Assembly (NCBI GenBank): GCA_020352575.1
Contig: CP070681.1
Coordinates: 1,394,453-1,413,807 of the forward strand
Reading direction: 5' to 3'
Origin: Acidimicrobiia bacterium
Lineage (GTDB): Bacteria; Actinomycetota; Acidimicrobiia; Spongiisociales; JAENVV01
Length of the DNA: 19,355 nucleotides
The notes below the pieces were generated by a model. The model was given only the letters and a program-made list of their open reading frames with translations. It was not told the origin of the DNA and did not search any database. Numbering within the stretch: position 1 is the first letter of the stretch; every line of letters begins with the position of its first letter. Shown here in pieces: positions 13,864-19,355 of this stretch. The position numbers and the translations under genes are program-made.

Positions 13864-15204
13864 TCAGCACGCGGTGACGTTCACGGCCAGGCCGCCGAGG
13901 CTGGTCTCCTTGTACTTCGCATGCATGTCCACACCGGTCTGTCGCATCGTCTCGATGGCGCTGTCGAGCGGTACGAGGTGCGCTCCCGTGCCGCGTAGGG
14001 ACATCGACGCTGCTGCGATCGCCTTGATCGCCCCGACGGCGTTGCGTTCGATGCAGGGCACCTGGACGAGTCCCCCGATGGGGTCGCAGGTCAGGCCGAG
14101 GTTGTGCTCGAGGGCGATCTCGGCGGCGTTCTCGACGTGGGCGGGTGAGCCGCCGAGTGCTGCGGTGAGGCCCGCAGCAGCCATGGCACACGCAGCGCCG
14201 ACCTCCGCCTGGCAGCCGAGTTCGGCCCCCGAGATGCCGGCGCCCTGCTTGATGAGTGCCCCGACCCCCGACGCGGTGAGGAGGAAGACCCGTTCGGGGT
14301 GATCGACGACGGGCTGGCAGAAGTCACGCATGAATCGGAGGACGGCTGGGACGATCCCTGCGGCACCATTCGTGGGTGCGGTGACGATGCGCGAGCCGGC
14401 GGCGTTCTCCTCGCTCACGGCCGTGGCGAACACCCCTGCCCAATCGGCGGGCCCGGTCGGCGGGAGGGAGTGGCCCGGGTCGGGCTCGACGAGGTCGAGG
14501 CCGAGTTCCTTCGCGCGACGCTGCACGGCCAGTCCGCCGGGGAGGTTCCCGGTCGTGGCCATGCCCCGGTCGATCGCCTCGAGCATCTCGGACACGACCT
14601 CATCGACGTGTGCTTCCACCGTTGCCTCTCCGTGGAGGTACACCTCGTTCTCCCACACGAGGTCGGTGATCCGTGCGTCCTGCTCCCCACAGCATCGGAG
14701 CACGTCGGCGGCCGACTCGAAGGGGTGGGGGACCGTCGGAGGAGGAGACGGAGGAGGGAGCTCGTCGTCGACCAGTTCCGCAATGAATCCCCCACCGATG
14801 GAGGCGTACGCCACCGAGAGGTCGCCGGCGGTGAACCGGAGGACGTTGGCGTGGGCGGGGTGGATTTCGAAGACCGGAACGAGGTCCCGTTCCCGATCGA
14901 AGGTCAGGGGGCCCGATGGCAGTTGCACGATCCCGGCAGCGTCGACGTCGGCGACCACGGAGTGGACGAGGTCGAGGGGGACGGTGTCCGGTTGGTGCCC
15001 CATGAGGCCGAGGAGGATGGCCCCTTCGGTGCCGTGCCCCGGTCCCGTGAATGCGAGTGAGCCGTAGAGTGAGACCTCGAGGCGCTCGGGATGCCCGGTG
15101 AGCCGTCCCACGAAGTCGGCAGCGGCGAGCATCGGACCGACCGTGTGGGAGCTCGAAGGCCCGATCCCCACCTTGAACAGGTCCAGCACGCTGGTGTAGC
15201 TCAC
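13864..15204 (-). CDS. sdaA: L-serine ammonia-lyase (serine dehydratase), [4Fe-4S] single-chain type
   Basis: Converts L-serine to pyruvate and ammonia with a [4Fe-4S] cluster. The 446-residue chain holds the beta domain (about 1-160) and the alpha catalytic domain (about 170-446). Beta-domain motifs are GPSSSHTVGPM (15-25) and GPGHGTEGA (54-62). The cluster ligands C331, C373 and C384 have the 42- and 11-residue spacings of the Legionella enzyme. The final residue C446 lies 115 residues after the first ligand, as does the C-terminal cysteine that caps the cluster in that structure. The GTG at 15204 (SYTSVLDLFKVGIGPSSSH follows it) is chosen because homology starts there; the upstream extension has none. 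It starts 39 bp from the divergent VOC gene. Oxygen lability is expected of the cluster. Confidence 0.94.
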   Translation of the reverse strand: MSYTSVLDLFKVGIGPSSSHTVGPMLAAADFVGRLTGHPERLEVSLYGSLAFTGPGHGTEGAILLGLMGHQPDTVPLDLVHSVVADVDAAGIVQLPSGPLTFDRERDLVPVFEIHPAHANVLRFTAGDLSVAYASIGGGFIAELVDDELPPPSPPPTVPHPFESAADVLRCCGEQDARITDLVWENEVYLHGEATVEAHVDEVVSEMLEAIDRGMATTGNLPGGLAVQRRAKELGLDLVEPDPGHSLPPTGPADWAGVFATAVSEENAAGSRIVTAPTNGAAGIVPAVLRFMRDFCQPVVDHPERVFLLTASGVGALIKQGAGISGAELGCQAEVGAACAMAAAGLTAALGGSPAHVENAAEIALEHNLGLTCDPIGGLVQVPCIERNAVGAIKAIAAASMSLRGTGAHLVPLDSAIETMRQTGVDMHAKYKETSLGGLAVNVTAC

Positions 15205-15230
15205 GTCCGGGCCCCATCTCGCATGACCGG

Positions 15231-15236
15231 TATTGT
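15231..15236 (+). promoter_or_regulatory. Candidate leaderless -10 box TATTGT of the VOC-family gene
   Basis: TATTGT lies seven bases before the ATG at 15244 in the 39-bp region shared with the divergent sdaA gene. It supports this ATG over the in-frame ATG at 15223, which would lie upstream of the box. Confidence 0.4.
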
Positions 15237-15243
15237 CGCTGAC

Positions 15244-15597
15244 ATGGTCGTTCCACGCGTCACAGAAGTCATGATCGACTGCAAGGACAGGGATGCGATG
15301 GTCACGTTCTGGACGTCGCTCCTCGACATCGAAGTGCGGGAGGTGAGCGGCCCGTTCACGTTCCTCTCGGCCCAGCACGAAGGCGGTTGGGGTGTCGCCC
15401 TCCAGGTGGTCCCCGATCCGACACCCGGGAAGAACAAGCTGCACCTCGACGGTGCCTGCGATGACCTCGAGGGGCTCGAGGAGCGAGTCATCGAGCTCGG
15501 CGGCAGCGTCGTCGAACGACACGCCATCGAGGGATTCGAGTGGCGGGTGTTCGCGGACGTCGAGGACAACGTCTTCTGCTTCGGGCGACCGATCTAG
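15244..15597 (+). CDS. VOC-superfamily (glyoxalase/dioxygenase-like) protein
   Basis: A 117-residue single-domain protein with two beta-alpha-beta-beta-beta halves. VTEVMIDCKDRDAMVTFWTSLLD opens the first half in the usual VOC manner, ALQVVPDPTPGKNKLHLD (about 52-69) links to the second half, and the chain ends with ADVEDNVFCFG, corresponding to the DPDGN-x-FCL end of Glyoxalase_6-type members. H67 (in KLHLD) is a possible metal ligand, but the full metal site is not clear and the substrate is unknown. Many such actinobacterial proteins are uncharacterised. The ATG at 15244 is preferred; ATG 15223 would add seven residues. Its TAG stop shares a CTAG with the stop of purL. Confidence 0.82.
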   Translation: MVVPRVTEVMIDCKDRDAMVTFWTSLLDIEVREVSGPFTFLSAQHEGGWGVALQVVPDPTPGKNKLHLDGACDDLEGLEERVIELGGSVVERHAIEGFEWRVFADVEDNVFCFGRPI

Positions 15598-17804
15598 CCC
15601 ATTCGTCGGGGGATGGCACCTTGCCAGGTCGCCGTCGCCTGTTCGAGGGACACCGAGGTCGACTCCGGACCGCCGTTGTCGAAGCGGATCTCGTCGCCGC
15701 CGAAGTGGCCCTTGCGGGTCACCGGCACGTCGTAGTGATCGGCGATCGCCTGCAGCGCGTCGGCGTGCTCGGGGGGTACCGCAGCGATGAAGCGGTGGGG
15801 ATTCTCGGCGAAGAGTCCGATCCAGTCCGAGAAGTCGACCGTCGCCCCGACCCCCGATGCGATGCACATCTCGGCGAGGGCGACGGCGAATCCGCCGTCG
15901 CTGAGGTCGTGCACGGCGGGCGCAAGGCCTTGCTTGGCGTTCTCGATCGCCACCTCGATGACACCCTGGGCCATGAAGGCGTCGGGAGCATCAGGCCGTC
16001 CTCCCACGTGGCCGGCGATGACCTGCTCGAAAGCCGAACCTGCGAGGTTCCTGGCGCCCGGAGGTCCGATCAACCAGACCTCCATGCCCTCGGCGGCGCG
16101 GTCGAGGCGTGGTGGTGACTCGGGCATCGGATCGGCGAGGCCGAGGAGTCCGACGACCGGCGTCGGGTAGATGTCGTTGCCCTCGGTCTCGTTGTAGAAC
16201 GACACGTTCCCGCCGACGACCGGCGTCGACAGCATCTCGCATGCCTCGCTGATGCCCTCGATGGTCTCCCGGAATTGCCACATCACCTCGGGCTTCTCCG
16301 GGTTGCCGAAGTTGAGGTTGTCGACGACTGCGATCGGTTCGGCACCCGTGAGGGCCACGTTGAGCGCAGCCTCGTAGACGAGGCGGGCACCGCCGCGCCG
16401 GGGGTCGAGGTAGCACTGGCGCCCGTTGCCGTCGGTCGAGACAGCGAGTCCCTTCCGCGTGCCCTTCACCCGGACCAATGACCCGTCGTGCCCGGGGCCG
16501 ACGACCGTGTTGAGGAAGAGCATGTGGTCGTACTGCTCGTACGCCCATTTCGGATCCCCGATCGAAGGGTCGTCGAGGAGCCGGAGCAGCGCCTCGTCGA
16601 TGGACGGCGGCCGCATGAGCTGCATCGTGTTGTCCCACACGTTCTCGAGCCAGTGCGGCTCGCCGAGGGGACGGTCGTACACAGGGGCGTCCTCCGACAG
16701 GGAGGCCGCCGGCATCTCGGCGACGACCTCACCGTCGTGGCGGATCGTGAGCGTGCCGCCCGTGCGGACGGTGCCGACGACCGCTGCGTCGATCTCCCAC
16801 TTCTTCGCCACGGCGAGCACCTCGTCGAGTCGCTCGGGGGCTACGAAGGCCATCATCCGCTCCTGCGACTCGCTCATGAGCAGCTCGGGTGCGGTCATGT
16901 CGGGTTCACGGGTGTGGACGGCGCCGAGGTCGACGTCCATGCCCATGTCGGCGCGGGCAGCCGGCTCGGAGACGGCGCAGGACAGGCCCGCGGCGCCGAG
17001 GTCCTGGACCCCCACGACCAGGCCCTTCTCGTACAACTCGAGGCATGCCTCGATGAGCTTCTTCTCCTCGAAGGGATCGCCCACCTGGACGCTGGGGCGC
17101 TTCGTCCCGGAGTCCTCGTCGAACGAGGCGGATGCGAGCACCGAGGCCCCACCGATGCCGTCGCGACCGGTGGCGTTGCCGAGGAGCACGGCGATGGAGC
17201 CCTCTTCACCGGCGGTACCGAGCACGAGCTGGTCCCGCTTGAGGACGCCCAGGCACATCACGTTCACCAGCGGGTTGCCGGCGTACACGGGATCGAAGGC
17301 GATCTCACCCCCGAGGGTCGGAACGCCGACGGCGTTGCCGTACCCGGCGATACCGGCGACGACGCCGCTGAACAGGTAGCGGGTGTGCGGATGGTCGAGG
17401 CTGCCGAAGCGAATCTGGTTCCACAGGGCGATCGGGCGGGCCCCCATCGTGAAGACGTCACGGAGGATGCCGCCGACGCCGGTCGCGGCGCCCTGGTACG
17501 GCTCGACGAACGATGGGTGGTTGTGGCTCTCGATGCGGAGCGCAGCGAGCCAGCCATCCCCGATGTCGACCACGCCGGCGTTCTCACCGGGGCCCACGAC
17601 GACCCAGGGCGCCTGGGAGGGGAAGCGGCCGAGGTGCGGTCGGGATGACTTGTAGGAACAGTGCTCCGACCACATCACCGAATACATGGCGAGTTCGGCA
17701 TCGGACGGGGCGCGTTCGAGGATTCCCTCGATCGACTCGTACTCGTGGTCGGTGAGGCCGAGCAGTCGGTGGACGGGCTCTTCGGTGGTCACATCGTCAG
17801 ACAT
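15594..17804 (-). CDS. purL: Phosphoribosylformylglycinamidine synthase subunit PurL
   Basis: The 736-residue synthetase subunit of the three-part FGAM synthase (PurL with PurQ and PurS), which uses ATP and ammonia to turn FGAR into FGAM in purine synthesis. Length fits the small PurL type. Motifs: MWSEHCSYKSSR (residues 44-55), IESHNHPSFVEPYQGAATG (91-109), GVQDLGAAGLS in the first half, and the repeated domain with VHDLSDGGFAVALAE in the second. The ATG at 17804 lies 8 bp inside the end of purQ, so translation is coupled. It is the last gene seen in the purC-purS-purQ-purL operon. Its TAG stop overlaps the TAG of the convergent VOC gene in one CTAG. Two long antisense frames over this gene are shadows. 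Confidence 0.97.
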   Translation of the reverse strand: MSDDVTTEEPVHRLLGLTDHEYESIEGILERAPSDAELAMYSVMWSEHCSYKSSRPHLGRFPSQAPWVVVGPGENAGVVDIGDGWLAALRIESHNHPSFVEPYQGAATGVGGILRDVFTMGARPIALWNQIRFGSLDHPHTRYLFSGVVAGIAGYGNAVGVPTLGGEIAFDPVYAGNPLVNVMCLGVLKRDQLVLGTAGEEGSIAVLLGNATGRDGIGGASVLASASFDEDSGTKRPSVQVGDPFEEKKLIEACLELYEKGLVVGVQDLGAAGLSCAVSEPAARADMGMDVDLGAVHTREPDMTAPELLMSESQERMMAFVAPERLDEVLAVAKKWEIDAAVVGTVRTGGTLTIRHDGEVVAEMPAASLSEDAPVYDRPLGEPHWLENVWDNTMQLMRPPSIDEALLRLLDDPSIGDPKWAYEQYDHMLFLNTVVGPGHDGSLVRVKGTRKGLAVSTDGNGRQCYLDPRRGGARLVYEAALNVALTGAEPIAVVDNLNFGNPEKPEVMWQFRETIEGISEACEMLSTPVVGGNVSFYNETEGNDIYPTPVVGLLGLADPMPESPPRLDRAAEGMEVWLIGPPGARNLAGSAFEQVIAGHVGGRPDAPDAFMAQGVIEVAIENAKQGLAPAVHDLSDGGFAVALAEMCIASGVGATVDFSDWIGLFAENPHRFIAAVPPEHADALQAIADHYDVPVTRKGHFGGDEIRFDNGGPESTSVSLEQATATWQGAIPRRMG

Positions 17805-18483
17805 GTGCAGGCTCCATGCTCTCGACGAACGAGCGCACCATCACGAGGCCGTCGGTGGACCCGAGCACCTCTTCGACGGCTCGCTCGGGGTGGGGCATGA
17901 TCCCCGCCACGTTGCCGGCGCTGTTGGCGATGGCCGCGATGCTGCCCACCGACCCGTTGGGGTTGGTGGCGTCCGACACGGTGCCGTCGGCGTCGCAGTA
18001 GCGAGCAGCCACCTGGGCATCCATGGCGTCGACCTCGGCGACCGTGTAGTTCCCCTCGTAGGAGTTCAGGGGGATCTGCAGCACCTGTCCCGGTTCGGCA
18101 GCCCGCGTGAGCACTGTGTTGGTGGACTCGACCCGCACGTGGATGGGCCGGCAGATGAAGTTCAGGTCCCGGTTCTCATGGAGGGCGCCGGGCAGGAGGT
18201 GCGCCTCGCACAGGATCTGGAACCCGTTGCAGATGCCGAGCACCGGCTTACCGGCCTCTGCGAAGCGACGGACCTCGGCCATCACCGGGGAGAAGCGGGC
18301 GATCGCCCCGGTGCGGAGGTAGTCGCCGTGTGCGAATCCACCTGGGAGGACGATCCCGTCGAACTCGGAGAGGTCGGTCTCCCGGTGCCAGACGAGTTCG
18401 CCCTCGGAGCCCGCCACGTCGAGCGCCCACATGACATCGTGTTCGCAGTTCGTGCCGGGGAAGACGACGACGGCGGCCTTCAT
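17797..18483 (-). CDS. purQ: Phosphoribosylformylglycinamidine synthase subunit PurQ
   Basis: The 228-residue class I glutaminase that supplies ammonia to PurL. The triad is C85 in GICNGFQ, H198 and E200 in MPHPE. VVVFPGTNCEHD at the N terminus and PGGFAHGDYLRTGA (47-60) are diagnostic of PurQ. The ATG at 18483 overlaps the purS stop as ATGA, and the stop lies inside purL (8-bp overlap), so all three FGAM synthase subunits should be made in a coordinated ratio. The open frame 19 codons upstream is a purS shadow. No regulatory site is visible within the operon. Confidence 0.97.
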   Translation of the reverse strand: MKAAVVVFPGTNCEHDVMWALDVAGSEGELVWHRETDLSEFDGIVLPGGFAHGDYLRTGAIARFSPVMAEVRRFAEAGKPVLGICNGFQILCEAHLLPGALHENRDLNFICRPIHVRVESTNTVLTRAAEPGQVLQIPLNSYEGNYTVAEVDAMDAQVAARYCDADGTVSDATNPNGSVGSIAAIANSAGNVAGIMPHPERAVEEVLGSTDGLVMVRSFVESMEPAHV

Positions 18484-18722
18484 GCTTCGACCCGGACCTC
18501 GTAGTCGTCCATGACGGGATTGGCGAGCAGCTTCTCGCACATCTCGGTGACCCGCGCCTCGATGGCAGCGGCGTCGTCGCCCTCCACCTCGAGTCGGATC
18601 TCCTTGTCGACCCGCACCTTTCTCACTTCGTCGTAGCCGAGGTCGCGGAGCGCCCTCGCCACCGTCGTGCCCTGCGGATCAGAGATCTCGGGGCGCCGAC
18701 GGACCGTCACGGTGACCTTCAT
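18480..18722 (-). CDS. purS: Phosphoribosylformylglycinamidine synthase subunit PurS
   Basis: The 80-residue small subunit that bridges PurQ and PurL and is needed for ammonia transfer between them. It starts MKVTVTVRRRPEISDPQGTT, the characteristic first strand and DPQG turn, followed by ALRDLGYDEVRKVRVDKEIRLEVEG and the C-terminal MCEKLLANPVMDDYEV helix and strand. The ATG overlaps the purC stop (ATGA) and its TGA overlaps the purQ start (ATGA). The frame continues open upstream over purC but without family similarity, and 80 residues is the normal PurS length. Confidence 0.96.
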   Translation of the reverse strand: MKVTVTVRRRPEISDPQGTTVARALRDLGYDEVRKVRVDKEIRLEVEGDDAAAIEARVTEMCEKLLANPVMDDYEVRVEA

Positions 18723-19355
18723 GCCTGCTCCAGGTAGTCGTCGAAAGAACTGTCGGTGATGCGCTCGTACGCCTCCACGTACCGGCCCCGGGTGCCGGCG
18801 ATCACATCGGCCGGGAGTGGTGGGGCGGGGGAAGTGTGGTCCCAGCCGGTGCTGTCGAGCCAATCCCGCACGAACTGCTTGTCGAACGAAGGCACGACCT
18901 CGCCGGGGACCCACTCATCGGCTGGCCAGTAGCGGGATGAATCGGGGGTGAGCACCTCGTCGATGAGGATCACCTCGCCGTCCACGACGCCGAACTCGAA
19001 CTTGGTGTCGGCGAGGATCACCCCGCGCGCTGCGGCGTGGGCGGCAGCGGTCTCGTAGATGGCGATGGACCGCTCCTTGAGGAGCTCGTAGCGGTTGTCG
19101 CCGAGGATGGCGCGGGCGCCTGCCTCATCGATGTTCTCATCGTGGCCCGAGGTGGCCTTGGTGGCCGGTGTGAAGATCGGCTCGGGGAGGCGATCGGCCA
19201 TGCGGAGCCCCTCGGGGAGGTGCTCGGTGGTGGGCCCGCCTCCGTCTCGGTACTCCCGCCACGACGATCCGTAGAGGTGCCCGCGCACCACGCACTCGAC
19301 GGGGATCACCTCGGCCCTCCGCACGATCATCGACCTGCCTCGGAGGTCCTCCATC
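18719..19355 (-). CDS. purC: Phosphoribosylaminoimidazole-succinocarboxamide (SAICAR) synthase PurC, C-terminal part (5' end outside window)
   Basis: About 212 residues are visible and the frame stays open to the window edge, so roughly 80 N-terminal residues of a normal chain of about 290 are missing. The ATG near the edge is internal. PurC joins aspartate to CAIR with ATP. Motifs: VIPVECVVRGHLYGSSWREY (substrate-binding), TPATKATSGHDENI, ADTKFEFG, and LIDEVLTPDSSRYW followed by SFDKQFVRDWL. It is of the longer eukaryote/actinobacterium-like type rather than the 237-residue E. coli type. Its stop overlaps the purS start, making it the first operon gene in view; upstream genes and the promoter lie beyond the window. 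Confidence 0.95.
   Translation of the reverse strand, partial: MEDLRGRSMIVRRAEVIPVECVVRGHLYGSSWREYRDGGGPTTEHLPEGLRMADRLPEPIFTPATKATSGHDENIDEAGARAILGDNRYELLKERSIAIYETAAAHAAARGVILADTKFEFGVVDGEVILIDEVLTPDSSRYWPADEWVPGEVVPSFDKQFVRDWLDSTGWDHTSPAPPLPADVIAGTRGRYVEAYERITDSSFDDYLEQA

Noticed and set aside
15205..15867. N-terminal extension of the sdaA frame by 221 codons
   Set aside because: It overlaps the VOC gene and part of purL antisense and has no family similarity; serine dehydratase homology starts at the GTG at 15204.
16426..17648. Two long plus-strand frames (317 and 386 codons) inside purL
   Set aside because: Shadows of purL, low-complexity translations without motifs; purL itself is certain.
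1..19355. Mobile element, phage or defence island
   Set aside because: No transposase, integrase, terminal repeats, tRNA or composition change was seen; all genes look like ordinary chromosomal genes.

Overview
This is a gene-dense, GC-rich (roughly two thirds G+C by eye) bacterial chromosome segment with no sign of a mobile element, CRISPR array, rRNA or tRNA. CrgA, a divisome protein restricted to Actinomycetota, lies next to trpG/pabA as in mycobacteria. Together with an actinobacterial-style arg cluster carrying argR, GTG starts and apparently leaderless promoters, this points to Actinomycetota. Class Acidimicrobiia is my best guess but is not proven by the sequence.

Left end (1-4451, + strand): an arginine biosynthesis operon argJ(partial)-argB-argR-argG-argH with stop/start overlaps of 4-11 bp. 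The argD and argF genes, which usually sit between argB and argR in actinobacterial operons, are absent at that position. A small membrane protein (4499-4720) follows.

Middle (4725-12032): on the minus strand, a three-gene unit runs from an acyl-CoA dehydrogenase through a subfamily-II-like haloalkane dehalogenase to a membrane-anchored endonuclease/exonuclease/phosphatase protein. Divergent from it is a predicted beta-propeller protein of unknown function. Further along are an aminoglycoside-phosphotransferase-fold kinase, a secreted Asp-tailed protein, a lipoprotein and, on the plus strand, a thiolase. The acyl-CoA dehydrogenase and thiolase promoters share a GGTACCCGAG element that I see nowhere else in the window, which suggests a common lipid-catabolism regulator.

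Right part (12033-19355): a heptamer tandem repeat, a zinc-ribbon membrane protein, crgA, trpG/pabA, then sdaA (iron-sulfur serine dehydratase) with a SOUL heme-binding protein on the minus strand, and a VOC-family protein divergent from sdaA. At the right edge purC(partial)-purS-purQ-purL form a tightly overlapping minus-strand purine operon (FGAM synthase subunits plus SAICAR synthase).

Two genome-scale habits stand out. Many single genes have a TAnnnT hexamer 6-9 nt before the start codon, as expected for leaderless mRNAs. All five convergent gene pairs end within -4 to +6 bp of each other, two of them sharing a single CTAG as stop codon on both strands. I found no clearly new multi-gene defence or biosynthetic system. 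The best leads are the shared operator-like motif, the acyl-CoA dehydrogenase/dehalogenase operon and the uncharacterised beta-propeller.
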